A stretch of 64,000 bases of DNA, taken from the NCBI GenBank assembly GCA_001599975.1, contig BCIO01000002.1, positions 2,801,883 through 2,865,882 of the forward strand, written 5' to 3'. The stretch's first letter is position 1. Every line of letters begins with the position of its first letter. The notes beneath the pieces are model-generated. The model did not search any database. It had not been told where the DNA came from and saw only the letters and a program-made list of their open reading frames with translations. Of the stretch, positions 51,105 through 62,122 are shown in pieces. Source of the stretch: Cystobasidiopsis lactophilus. Taxonomy: Eukaryota > Basidiomycota > Agaricostilbomycetes > Agaricostilbales > Chionosphaeraceae. The translations under genes and the position numbers were made by a program.

Positions 51105-51641
51105 TTAAGAGCGACCGCTTTCCGGTGACGGGCGAGCTTCCAACACCCTCTGCTCTGGCTGATGCCCTTCGTTGTCCTCTGGTCTTGAAAAGCAAAGGAG
51201 ATCGGTCCGGGGACTTTCTCCCACAGCGAAAGAAGAAGCCAAAAATTTGATTTCTGAGGGTTCGGCTGCGACGATGGTCCTTTGACTGCTTTCTCTTTCA
51301 GCTCCCGCCTTGCACCAAGCGTGTAGGAGAAGACAAGAACTGACCTGGCTCGCTGTTGCGCGAAAAGCCGAAATTTGGCACCTTCATTCTTCTGCTTGCT
51401 CGTCCATCTGCACTTCTGGTCGGGGATTTGAATGCTCACGAAAGGCTCTAGATTGCCTTTCACATTGCCCTGTTACTCCAGCAGCGCCAAGGCTAGAGCT
51501 ACTGTTGCCTGCGGACCCAGATCGACTGCCACATCTTGTTCAAAACCAAGTCGTCATCTGCGGCCACTTTCGTTCCTCTCTTCTCCCTGCTTAAGTCGTC
51601 GATTTGCTCGGTCAACTCTGTGTATCGATCGACGTGCAGCG
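51105..51641. other. spacer, 537 bp
   Basis: This is the upstream region of the molybdopterin-binding-domain gene. An open frame on the minus strand spans part of it but has no family resemblance or splice support. No element is recognised. Confidence 0.35.
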
Positions 51642-52864
51642 ATGTCTACCACTTCTGCCGCTCAAGACGAAGTCAGCTTCCCCAAGAGCCCTGTGCCCGC
51701 CAACCCACTCGGCGAAGGGCGCTACGTCCAGACCGCGGCCTGCTTAATCATTGGCGACGAGGTGCTAAACGGCAAGACCCGGGACTCCAACTCGAACTAC
51801 CTGGCCAAGTTCCTATTCTCGTTAGGCATCGAGGTAAGCGACATTCTCTTTGGCACTTGGCCCGGCTCCACTCTGAACCTTGCTATTCTCCCAGTTGAAA
51901 CGAATTGAAGTGATTGCGGATGATGTGGATGAGATTGTGGAGGCTGCTCGACGCTTGACTGAGAAGTTCGACTTTGTGGTGCGCGCGTTTGCTTTATTTC
52001 GACTGTCACTGAATTTTGAAGAGCGTGAACAACAGGTCACATCTGGTGGCATTGGCCCAACGCATGACGATATCACTTATGAGAGCCTCGCTAAAGCCTT
52101 TGATGACAAAGGCGAGCTGGAGTATCACGAGGAGACTTTGGTAGGTGGCACAAGCAGCGCGCGACCGAGTAACAGCTTCTTAGCTCACTGCTCGCGCACA
52201 GAAACGCATGGACGCATTCATTAAGAAGCGGGTCCAGACCGATCCCAATTTCAAGCAGCAAACGGAGGAGCAAATCACTGCGCGGAAGCGAATGGCGCTC
52301 CTACCGGTCAAGGGAAGCGAGGTGCTCTTCGTGCAAGAGCATCTGTGGGTGCCTGTCGTGCGGCTGCAGGGCAAGTTGATCATTTTGCCGGGCATCCCTA
52401 AGGTCCGTCGCATTGGTCCATCTCCTGCCCTTCTAAATTGACCTCATGGCCTGTGCTCTCAGATCTTCGAGCCGCTCCTTGATGGCATGGTGCCGTATTT
52501 GCCCTTGCCACCGGATCACGTCAGACCGTTTCGCCATCTTATTCACACCAAGTAGGTTCTGTTCGAGGTTCACAAAATATCAAAGGCTCATTTCGCATAC
52601 AGACTACCCGAGTCGCATATTGCACCCTTCCTCACCAAGCTGGCGAACCGGGTCAAGAGCGAGAACATTGTTCGTCCTTTCTTGAGCTGGAGGTGCCTCT
52701 GTTGCTGATCTTGGAGAGTTCCACAGAGAGTCGGCTCGTATCCCAAATTCCACGCTGGAGTTGACGTCTCCTTGATCGGCAACGACGTTGATCGTCTCAA
52801 AGAGCTGGGAGAGGAAGTTGTGCAAGAGCTGCAAGGCCAAGTGGTGGAGACCGGCAAGCTTTAG
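51642..52864 (+). CDS. MoaB/Mog-type molybdopterin-binding domain protein
   Basis: Seven exons: 51642-51833, 51895-51978, 52036-52140, 52202-52402, 52463-52551, 52603-52669 and 52727-52864, 291 aa. The domain opens [20 protein letters not shown], then [20 protein letters not shown] and [20 protein letters not shown], the hallmark GGxGPTxDD loop. The second half has LIILPGIPK and [17 protein letters not shown]. It matches the eukaryotic stand-alone cinA_N-like proteins related to the first domain of FAD synthase, so a nucleotide or FAD-linked hydrolase role is more likely than molybdenum cofactor synthesis. The substrate is unproven. Confidence 0.85.
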
Positions 52865-53046
52865 ATTTCGGACGTTTTTAATTCGCCACTGTTTACGGAA
52901 GGCATTCAAGATCATTCCATAGTGTGTATTGCTGGAAAGCAGGTCGTAGAGTCGGTCGGACCGACGACTCGTCATCCCCGGTGGTCCAAAAAAAATTCAG
53001 GTTCGCCTTCGAGAAATCTCTTGCCCTTGCACAAACTCACGCCCGA

Positions 53047-54862
53047 ATGCCACCTCGAGTTGCAGCATTCAGCCGGTGCATATGTAACTTGCAGCAGGCC
53101 AGTCGGCCGCCCGTCGCGGGGCCCTCGACCAGCAAGAGGCCATTCAGCAGCTCGCCCATCGCTCATGCGCCCAGCAAAGACCCTTACTCCGTCCTAGGCG
53201 TCGGCCAAAGCGCTTCCGCCTCCGATATCAAGAAGGCTTATTACCAGGTTAGCTTGGCCATAGCGCTTTGCCGTTGCTAGGTGGCTCACCTGGATTTGGT
53301 CCGTGAAAACAGCTTGCCAAACAATTTCACCCGGACACCAACAAGTCGGCCGCTGCCAAAGAGCGCTTCGTCGAGATCCAAAACGCCTACGACATCATTG
53401 GTGACGACTCCAAGCGGAAAGCGTTCGACCAGTACGGCCCAGCGTCGCAGCAGCCCGGCTTTGACCCCAATGCGTTCCACGGTTTCGGCGGAGGAGGGCC
53501 AGGCAGCAATCCGTTCGCCGACCTGTTCAATTCGGCGCGGAAGTCTGGGGGAGCGGCAGGCAGTGCGCAGGACATCTTCGGCGACCTGTTTGGCAGCTTC
53601 GGCGGCGGCGCCACTCGCCCTGGCCGCCAGCCTGGCGCCGACATGGAGCGCACGGTGACCATCACGTTCATGGAGGCGTGCAAGGGAACGACTCGCTCGG
53701 TCCATGTTGATCCCACCGTGGTGCACGACTTCTGCAAGGGTTCGGGCATCAAGCCGGGCTCCAAGCGGATGGCCTGCGCCACCTGCCGCGGCACTGGCCA
53801 GCAGACTTACGTCGTCTCGGGCGGCTTCACTGTTGCCACCAGCTGCAGCACTTGCCGAGGACAGGGCACCGTCGTGCCGCCCGGTGCCACTTGCGCTGGC
53901 TGCGGCGGCTCTGGCCACGTCCGCCAGGACAAGTCTGTCGAGGTCAACATCCCGCCAGGCATTGAAGACGGCATGTCCGTGCGCATCACTGGCGCCGGCC
54001 ACGCCCCGTCAGAACCGGACAGCAAGGCTCGCGCCGGCGACCTCTACATCCGCGTCCAGGTCATCCCCTCCAAAATTTTCCGCCGACAAGGCAGCAGCCT
54101 GTTTCAAGACAAGTCCATCCCGTTCTACACCGCCATTCTGGGCGGCAAAGTGCGCATCAACACGCTGGAGAACGACGTGGACATCCGGGTGCCTCCCGGA
54201 ACTCAGCCGGGCGAGCAGGTCGTCCTCAAGGGCCACGGCGTGCCAAAAGGAAACTGGACCAACCGGGGCGACATGGCAGTCCGATTCAACCTCACTATTC
54301 CAAGGTGGGCGCACACCACTTGCCGAAAGTGTCTTCTCTTTCCGCTCACATCTTTCACCCCCAGGTCTCTGTCGGACTCCCAACGAGCTCTTCTCCAGCG
54401 GTTCGTGGATGATGTCGAGGGGCGTGCACCGCCGCCAGTAGAAGCAGCGCCGGCACCACCGAAGCCAGCGCCAAAACCCAAGCCAGCGGCTCCCAAGCCA
54501 GAGCCAGAGGAACCGGTTTCCGAAGTACCGCCAGAACCAAGTAGGTAGCACTCTCCTTTGCTGTGGTCTCTTTTCTTCAGCTCCGCTATCAATCGAGCAC
54601 CCCTCCGCGATCCCCGATGTGCGCTCCGCTTCGTCTCTCAATTGCAGTCCAAGCAGTGGGCGAGGAGAATGGCTTTGCTCATTGTGCCTCTTTGCTTTTG
54701 GGCTTTGCAGAACGCACCTCTTTCAAGCGCTCTTCCTCCTTCTCTTCCGCCCCGCCGCCGCCACCTCCAGAGCCAGCCGCCAGAGAAGGAGTCGCGGCAG
54801 AAGAGCCGCCCTCGTCTTTGGCTGGCATGGCCTGGAGGGGGCTCAAGCGGCTCTTCTCTTAG
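53047..54862 (+). CDS. mitochondrial DnaJ (Hsp40) co-chaperone, Mdj1-like
   Basis: Exons 53047-53247 and 53313-54304 are firm, with 54365-54540 following. The end is uncertain. The Arg/Ser-rich N-terminus (MPPRVAAFSRC onward) is a likely mitochondrial presequence. The J domain has DPYSVLGVGQSASASDIKKA, then FHPDTNK (HPD). A GF-rich stretch leads to four zinc repeats, the first being HDFCKGSG (His where Cys is usual), then CATCRGTG, CSTCRGQG and CAGCGGSG. The C-terminal domain has PPGTQPGEQVVLKGHGVPK. It would assist matrix Hsp70 folding. Three endings are possible: stop at 54548, a terminal exon 54648-54862 ending GMAWRGLKRLFS, or one at 54959-55035 ending KKAAAGGA. Confidence 0.88.
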
Positions 54863-55438
54863 ACACCTTCCCCCCTCTCAACTTGCCGCATTAGATCTTT
54901 ATTAGAGAACACCATCGCTGATACCCCATCTCCTTCCCTGCCCTTTCCTTCTCTCCAGATGCCGCCGATACCACCGAAGCAAAAGAACCAGAGGCTCCAC
55001 CGGCACCGAAAAAAGCAGCCGCTGGCGGAGCTTGATTCGCGAGGCGCGGTGCACGGCGTATTTATCAAAGGTCTCGAACCATCATCGAGCTCGGTCCCTT
55101 GGAGTTCGCCAGAGGCCTCACATTTGTGGCTGTCTCACGCGCCAAGAGCTATGGAGGGGTTGCCTTTCATTCTTTGTTCCCTCGCCATCGATTGCAAAAG
55201 TTGGATGGTGCCAGGATGTCGAAGGCGCAGCCGGATCTTAACCGAGCCAGCGGGGCTTCGAGAGGAGGAGTGCTTCCCACCGGTTGGGTACACGTTTGAT
55301 GAAGACCTTTTGTAATTGGAGAATCACTCCTCCACCAGCACGGCCGTCTTGCATCGAGTGCCACTGATTACAGCGCTCCGTATTTCCAGCTATTGAGGCA
55401 ACGACCCTCTTGCCTTATGAGCTAATTTACCTGGTACA
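54863..55438. other. spacer holding a helicase remnant and a possible Mdj1 alternative exon
   Basis: This 576-bp stretch contains an Mdj1-phase-compatible exon (54959-55035) and the helicase-like fragment described separately. No intact gene is seen. Confidence 0.4.
55063..55299 (+). pseudogene. decayed PIF1/Helitron-type helicase C-terminal fragment
   Basis: One frame reads TIIELGPLEFARGLTFVAVS, then RAKSYGGVAFHSLFPRHRLQ and KLDGARMSKAQPDLNR. This is the last conserved block of PIF1-family helicases (pattern 'viDLG..eF..GLTFVALSR......l.f......Rl'), as also found at the end of Helitron Rep-helicases. The preceding 'K.QGLTL' segment appears in a shifted frame (IKGLE), and nothing upstream carries the Walker motifs, so only a fragment survives. 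Whether it derives from a Helitron or a host PIF1 gene cannot be told. It sits directly before the AAA-ATPase-like gene. Confidence 0.5.
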
Positions 55439-57741
55439 ATGGAGTTGGATCGGCCACAGATCGCTGCTGTTGCGAAGATGCAGAGACCCTTCTGTTCGGA
55501 GGAGCGCCGTTTCGCTAAAGACGCCCACGTCAACGTGAATCCCGACTTTGTCAGCCTTAGGGCGAAAGACAGTATCTACGTGGACAAGACCCGAGCTCTG
55601 TGCGACTTTTTGGGGCCAAGCGGGGCGGTCCATCTTCTGAAGCGACCACGGCGATGCGGCAAGACGGCGTTGCTGTCGATGTTTCGCGCCTTTCTTCAGC
55701 TCGATGAAGCAACAGAGGCAGATCGATTGGCCCTTTTCGAGGGTCTGGACATCATGGATGAGCAGTTCAAGGACGTTGTCTCCCAACACTTCGCCAAATA
55801 CCCCGTCCTTCACCTTTCCTTTAAGGTAGCTATTGTTCATCTTGTTCGCTGTGTCCAGAGACTATACCCACAATCTCAACTAGGACGTTATGGTCATGTC
55901 GCATGCTAGATTTGAGCGCTCCATGTTGGCTTTACTCCGAGAGGCAACCCACTCTTTTATCAGGCAAGGGCATCTTCAGCATCTCCGCCATCCAGTCGAC
56001 ATTGCAGAACTCGAGGAGCTCTCCAATGGCGACATTCAGGGGGACGAAATCTTTGAAGGGTTTGCCACTCTCTGCAGGCTCGTCCAAATTTCGACCGGCA
56101 TCGCGCCCATCTTTTTACTGGACGAGTACGATACGCCCATCTCACACGCTGTCGCAAGAGAAGATCCTGTTCTCATCGAAGAGGTATGTCGAGCGTGCTA
56201 TTCAAGCTATGCCACTTCAACGTGGGCGCAGATCAAGAACCAAATGAGGCTAATGATGTTCAAGTTGCTGAAGGTGAGTTATTGCACTGTTTCTTATCAC
56301 TTGCTCCCTATCTTACCAGGTCCAAGTCCGAACCGATGGCGGTTTCGCGGGCGCTGCTTGTCGGAGTTTCTCAGGTCGTCAAGTCGGGATACCTCTCTGG
56401 AGTGAACAACTTGCGAGTGAGTTTAACGATGACGCTGTACCACATAACCATTCAATCCTCTATAGGTGTACTCGGTCTTGGATACGAATTACGCAGAGGC
56501 CACGCACTTCTCGCATTCTGACGTGCAAGCACTGTACAAGCACTACGAGGTCCGCGCTTTTGAGGCCAGTGGCTCGATCTCACTCATAGTAGCGCACAGG
56601 CCAACATCTTTTCGCTTTCTTTCGATCTCGACGAGCTTATCGTCATGTACAACGGGTACCAGACTGCCACGGGAGTCAAGCTCAGTGTGAGCTTTTCCGT
56701 GGTCAGCGCGCTCTCGGACAACAACCTCAAGCCGTACTGGGAACTGTCTGGTAATTCTTCTCTTCCTCTCGTCTTACACTTTACGGTCCTCAATCACTTT
56801 TGAGCAGGCGGAGACGATGCGCTACGCAAAATGACACACGGATTACTCCAACATCCCGACACTTTGTTGCACCGAACGCTAGCAGCTCTCTTGGGTGGCT
56901 CTCAGATCACCTTTGAGTACCAAGAAGCAGTACAAGCTGGGTGAGCGAGCTGTCATGTGGGTTCGAGGACATGTTGGACTGTATGCACCCACAGCGTACC
57001 ATTGAACGAAAGGCAATTATGGTCTATCATGCTGGATGCTGGATATTTAGCATCTGACGGCAAGGTAAATGGTATTTATGGGAGTCTTGTGAACCGCTTT
57101 CATCTATGTGAGAACAGGGCAACTTTGGGATTCCGAATCCCTGGGCCGTCAAAGCCCTGTTAGCCTGGATACCCTCATTTGGCATCGTTCAAGAGCCCAG
57201 GAGCCTCGCTTCGGAGCTTCTGGATGCCCTGCTTGCAGCTGACCCACACGCTATTTTCACCTCTTTCGACAAATACCTGATGAAGCTCGACTTGCCCTTG
57301 CACGCGAACAGCAAGGAGTACACTTTTCACGTGTTCCTTTTCGGCCTTCTTCTTCCAGTGTGCGAGGCCCGAAACGTTCGGTTGTCGGTCGAGCATCCAG
57401 CGGGCCATGGACGTCTGGATCTGCTTCTCGTGGACGACCGCAACTGCAACAGCGTAATTGTTGAGATGAAACACAGTGTCGACAAAGACCATCTTCAAGC
57501 TGACGCGCAAGCTGGTCTTGATCAAAGCCGAAGTCGGCGCTACCGAACTCGCCTCGCCAAACACATTCGGACAGCACACCAAATCGGAATAGCATGCTAC
57601 CACGAAAATCAAGCTGTGGGATGCGTCGCCTACGCTCGCTCCAATGATGCCACAGATTTTGGGCCAGAAAGGAATTGGGTCAGGCAGGAGGAGAGAGGTC
57701 TTGCCTCCATTGTTGCATTTAGACCGCCCAGCTCTACCTAG
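55439..57741 (+). CDS. AAA-ATPase-like protein with a C-terminal PD-(D/E)XK nuclease
   Basis: Eight exons: 55439-55825, 55884-56273, 56327-56416, 56466-56549, 56600-56750, 56808-56940, 56995-57064 and 57118-57741, about 642 aa. The AAA-ATPase_like (PF09820-type) half has LRAKDSIYVDKTRALCDFLG, Walker A HLLKRPRRCGKTALLSMFRA, ALFEGLDIMDE and Walker B GIAPIFLLDEYDTPISHA. It continues ALLVGVSQVVKSGYLSGVNN and DELIVMYNGYQTATG. The C-terminal PDDEXK_9-like half has HGRLDLLLVDDRNCNSVIVE followed by MKHS, with Asp and ExK present. Such genes are common in bacteria and patchy in fungi. The biochemical role is unknown; a defence or mobile-element link is inference. The eight exons indicate long residence in a fungal genome. 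Confidence 0.85.
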
Positions 57742-57755
57742 CACCCCCCAAGATG

Positions 57756-59422
57756 CTACCGTTGCGGCGAGACCTGAGTGCAGAGCAGCTTGCCCCGAGC
57801 GACTTGGTCGTGACAAATGGTGGGCTCGAGCCACATTGAGAGCAAGCTTGCTGCCAGAATGCCACTGGTCTGTGGCCCATGTTTAAATCAATGGCTTCGC
57901 AAAAAGAAGGAAAGGAGAGACGTACATCGGCGAACCCAACGCAGGCTATCCGAAACTCTCGACGAGCGGCTCTCTCCTCCTCTGAGAGCCGGACTTCGAC
58001 TTCTTCTGCCGAGTCTACATCCTTTCCCAGGCATGAAAACACTGACACATAGCTGTAGCCGCCAGAAAGACCTTCGCAGGCGACAAGGACGAAGATGAGC
58101 AGGACAGTGTAGGTGCCGAACGTGGTTTCGAGCAAGCCCCGGGCGGCTTCCAGCGATGTGAGGGTTAACAGGCCGATTTGAACCAGTGTTGGAAGGTAGA
58201 TTAAGCGCTGAGGTAATGCCGGGACCCGGAAAAGGACGGTGGAGGAGCGTGCGAACTGCATCAGGTGTGAGCAAAGCTCCAGCTTGGGCGAGATGAGTAG
58301 CTCACGAATACAAAAGTCTGATAGATCAGCTGCCAAAGTGGGTAGTAGTCTGACAGTTTCTTGATGATGTGCGAAAGTATTGGGTGCTCTGAAGGCTGAG
58401 GGATAGGGTAGAGAAGGTTTGGAGCCACTCCTTGGTTGATGCTGTATTCGGCCATGTAGACGAAAAATAGCGGGAGCATGAACGGCACGACCAGAGGTTT
58501 GGCTAGATCCAGCTTGGTCGCAGCGCTAAGGGAAGGTAGGCGGCTTGACGCGGATGGAGCGTCTTCCTCTTCCTCCAGCACTTTGTGTGAGCTAGGTGAA
58601 GCCTGCAAGATGGCGGAGCGCTTAGGAAGCAGAAAGTTGTAGCTCAAGTAGAATCCGAAGGGAATGATCTAGCAATGAAATATGAGTTGCGAGCTGGGAG
58701 GAACGAGTAGTGCACTTACTGAACTGATGCCGAGACCAGCCCTGACGCCTAGTCCCCTTAACAGCCACCAGATCAAAGCGCCTGCCAACCCTGCCAATCC
58801 TGTGCCGGATGAAAAGTAGCCGACAGCTTCGTGCGCCAAAGAGTCTTGGCCAAAGGAGGTGGTCAGCTGGAGAATGGTCATCTCGCCCAAGCCACTGGCG
58901 AACGAGGCCATGGCAATGCCGAAGAGTCGTATGGACAGCTGAGAAAAGGTGGCGACTATGACGACGCCGCTGAAGTTGACGAGGGTGCAGGCCACGACCC
59001 TTTTGGCATACTGAACTTTGCCTCGCACAAGGTAAGGCCAGCCAAGTTTGACCGCGAGTGCCTACATCACCATCAGAGAAGGTCTCTTTGGAGTAGGGAC
59101 TCGACAAACAGGCGCTATGTTGGCGAAGAGCACGACTCCTTTCGGGATCTCTTTGGCGACCAAGTCCAACGCCGCCGACAATATTATCACGTAGCTGCCG
59201 GCCTTTCAGCCGCGTGTATGCAGCAAGCTCATTGAAAGAAGCATACATGATGTTGTTGATGAGGCCAAGGAAGAGGAAAGCCAGGCGGAAGCGCAAGAAG
59301 ACCAATCCGCGGCCATCGACAGAAGGCGTGCGCTCGCCAGAGGCCGCCGGCAGCAACGGGGAGGTATCGTGCTCAGTGCCTTCTACCATGTCATTGAGGG
59401 CGATAGACTCGGCAGCAGACAT
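57756..59422 (-). CDS. battenin / CLN3 (Btn1) lysosomal-vacuolar membrane protein
   Basis: Six exons on the minus strand: 59422-59247, 59194-59110, 59061-58720, 58668-58306, 58255-57926 and 57869-57756, 469 aa. The acidic N-terminus (MSAAESIALNDMVEGTEHDT, then SPLLP) carries a dileucine-like sorting signal. Multiple membrane segments follow: LAFLFLGLINNIIYVIILSA, LVNFSGVVIVATFSQLSIRL, SFASGLGEMTILQLT, AVGYFSSGTGLAGLAGALIW and GGYSYVSVFSCLG. These are diagnostic of CLN3. It acts in vacuolar pH and amino acid or glycerophosphodiester transport. Its stop lies only 14 bp from that of the convergent AAA-ATPase-like gene. Confidence 0.93.
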
Positions 59423-59599
59423 GCATTCTTGAGACTCTCTGGTGAAAGATCTTCGGAAGTCGATGAATGGCCGCGCGGGTCAAGAGTGGCAAAAGTCATC
59501 AAAAGGCCTTGTCAGGCTCGGCAGTGCAAAGGTATTCATCTACAGATGTAAAGTTTCGTGATGTATAGAGTCCCGCTCCGTTTGCAGACAGCTGGCCTT

Positions 59600-60488
59600 T
59601 CAGGTCTTGAGGCCGCTCTTCTCGTTGGTCGGACTCGGGGCCGTCGAATCGGTAACAGCAGCATTCTTTCGCTTGACAGCTTGACCCTCGTGCGCTTGCT
59701 GGGCAAAGTCGGGCTTCTGCGCCTCTTGCAGCCTGCGGTCGAAGGTTCAGCAAAGACATATCGTTCGAGAGCTGGACCGAGAACGCACTCCTTGAATGCC
59801 TCTTTGCTCTCGTGGATGGGCGTTCCGAGATCGCGTCCTTCGAAAGCTGCGACCTTCTCCTCGAGGCGGATGCACACTGTCCGCTCCGTCAGGTCAAGTT
59901 TCGAAGCAGGCCAACTGACACTGACTCAAGTTGAGCTCAAACAACCTCCACAAGAGGAAGCTAAGGAAGAGGGCGGTGGCAGTCAATGCCATGTTGCGTT
60001 CGCTGTGCACAATCTGAGGCATGACTCTCGCAGCCGAGGTCTGGAAACAAGACCCACGCAAGCAAGATCCTGGCATTTCGGTCCAAAGAGGCAGAGGTGC
60101 CAGCATCACCCCTAAGCACAAATGATTTAGCTGCCCTCCAGACAAGAGGGCATGGACCTGGGGGCTCACCCGTCGAGGGGATTCGACTCGTGCTTGGAGC
60201 GGCGCACCAGCAATCGATACATGGTGTTGCCAGAGTCCACCAAGAGGATGAAAACAAAAAGAGAGGCTATCTTCAAGCCGTAGATCACTTTGGCGAACTG
60301 CATTCTGCGTTCAGACGTCTGGCCCAATTTCTCGAGCCGAAGAGCGCAGAGCTAACCACCGGGCTCTCGAGCAGGTTCTTGAGCAAGGCTTTTCGGAACT
60401 TGAGTGGCAAAGGTAAAGTGATGATGACAACGAGGGCCAGCTGCAGGCTAGCCACCGCGCCGACCATGAGCGTTGGGAGGGAGACCAT
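59600..60488 (-). CDS. BAP31/Yet-family ER membrane protein
   Basis: Six exons on the minus strand: 60488-60357, 60297-60170, 60111-60054, 60013-59926, 59876-59789 and 59732-59600, about 208 aa. Three hydrophobic segments are seen: LMVGAVASLQLALVVIITLP, then LKIASLFVFILLVDSGNTMY and LTATALFLSFLLWRLFEL, with HSERNMALT before the third as in BAP31 ('.QRN.Y..G'). A cytosolic helix follows: RLEEKVAAFEG, then ESKEAFKELQEAQKPDFAQQ. It ends NEKSGLKT. Such proteins sort membrane cargo at the ER. The splice between the second and third segments (40-nt intron) is the least sure. It diverges from the SDR gene. Confidence 0.8.
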
Positions 60489-60888
60489 CGTGTGTCACGA
60501 TTCAAGATGGGAGTTTTGGGCGGTTCTGTCCACTCGTGCAGCTTCGAACCGGCAAGGTCTGACTGAACAGCTGGTGGAGCAAGACGAAGAGCCAGAGGAA
60601 GCGCAAGGCCGGCTTCCGAGCATGACATCACGCGCAGGCCAACTCCAGCGCGAAGGCACGGCCGCTGGTGTTGCCCTTTTGCCCTTTTGCCACCGTATTT
60701 CGACTGCTAGTTGTGATTCAAAGAAGGAACGCGGAAAAATGCCTGCGATGACCTGCCTGCCTGCCTCGCGTCTGCGAGCAGCGTCGGCGGAAGCCAGATT
60801 CACCCCGCTCCCCACTCCTGCTGCTGGGTCCTGCCCAAAAAGCTTTCTGCTCTCGACGACTCGTAGACTGCATTGACTCTCATTGACG
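60489..60888. promoter_or_regulatory. divergent upstream region of the BAP31-like and SDR genes
   Basis: This is 400 bp between head-to-head genes. Open frames on the minus strand run through but carry no recognisable protein. No element is identified. Confidence 0.35.
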
Positions 60889-62043
60889 ATGAAGTTGGAA
60901 CTGGAAAATCGAGTGGCTCTTGTGTCCGGTGGCGTGCGTCTCTCAAAACGCCTTAATGGCTTGCGCTAATACGAAAACAAGTCTGCTGGCATTGGCTTTG
61001 CTATCGCGGAAGAGCTCTATCGTGAAGGTGCCTCCGTCGTCATCATCGCGCGAAGGGAGCCTCAGTTGGAAGAGGCCGCGAAGAAGATCGCAGCCAAGGA
61101 GGGAGGCAAAATCGCCCACTTCGTTGCCGACGTGAGCCTAGCGCTCAGAATGATCCTTTTTCTTTCTGATGCGAATCTATGTGAGCAGATGTCTAAGGAA
61201 GAAGGCGTCAACAAGGCTGTTGCCTTCACCAAGGAAACTTTCGGCGCACCCGACATCGTCTTAGCTAACGTGATGAGCAAAATCACCTTCAACTGGGAGA
61301 CCACGACGGTCGAGGATTGGAAGACTGACGCCGAGGTGCTCCTTCTCAGCGTGGTCTACCTCGTGCAGGCAACCCTCCCGCATATGATCGAGCAAAAGTT
61401 TGGCCGCTTCATCAATCTTGGCTCAGTGTGCACCAAGGAGCCACACAGATGGCGTAAGTTATTCTGTCCTACTTTGCTTCTCTTTGGAGCCATTTCTGAT
61501 CTCTGCTCTGCATTACCTCTTCCCTTTCTCTTTTACTTAACTACTCTATCATTAACAAAAGATCACACTTACACCAACAACGCCTATAGAACAGCAGCTG
61601 TGGCATTGCTGCGGACTTTGGCAAACGAACATGCCAAGTACAATGTTACTTTCAACACAATCTGCCTGCAAGTGAAATCTTCGACCTTGCTCTACTCAAA
61701 GCTCACGTTACTCAGTGGCTACATTGAAACTGGAATCACCAAGTGGCTAATGGCGGATGCTGAACGCCAAGGCATCCCCCTCCACGAGCCGCCACCAAAC
61801 ATCCAGATTGGCCGACCAGGCGAACCTCATGAAGTTCGTTTTCGAGCTCCTGATGTTGCTTCCAAGTCTAAAATACGTACTAGATCTCTGGCATGGTGGC
61901 ATTTTTGGCGTCAGAAAGGTCATCCTATATCACGGGACAGAACTTGTTCGCTCTCCCCCCATTTCCTTAGCCTTTCGGTTGACTGATTAATGATCTTGGC
62001 GCAAAGAACGTTGGATGGGGGCTGGACACGTTCCCTCCAGTGA
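60889..62043 (+). CDS. short-chain dehydrogenase/reductase, atypical active site
   Basis: Seven exons: 60889-60933, 60982-61131, 61189-61453, 61562-61667, 61716-61833, 61884-61945 and 62007-62043, 260 aa, all phases closing. The Rossmann start is RVALVSGGSAGIGFAIAEEL, with a basic residue pair in IARREPQ suggesting NADP(H). The end is IGRPGEPHEISGMVAFLASE, SSYITGQNLTLDGGWTRSLQ, fully SDR-like. However, the NNAG motif is replaced by LANVMS, and where YxxxK is expected the sequence reads YTNNAYRTAAVALLRTLA, without the Tyr/Lys pair in register. The fourth intron uses a GCAAGT donor. Substrate is unknown; it could be a pseudoenzyme. Confidence 0.82.
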
Positions 62044-62122
62044 ACCATGGGCGCTCGAAGCACTACAGGAGGAAAGAGAACGACAGAGGGCGAGCAAGGG
62101 GTGGCGAACGACGACCACATGC

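Noticed and set aside
50903-51463. 186-residue open frame on the minus strand
   Set aside because: It overlaps a spliced plus-strand exon with a better coding pattern and intron signals, and its protein has no recognisable domain.
55439-57741. Reading the AAA-ATPase-like gene as recent bacterial contamination
   Set aside because: Seven spliceable short introns and fungal neighbours on both sides argue that it is a resident gene.
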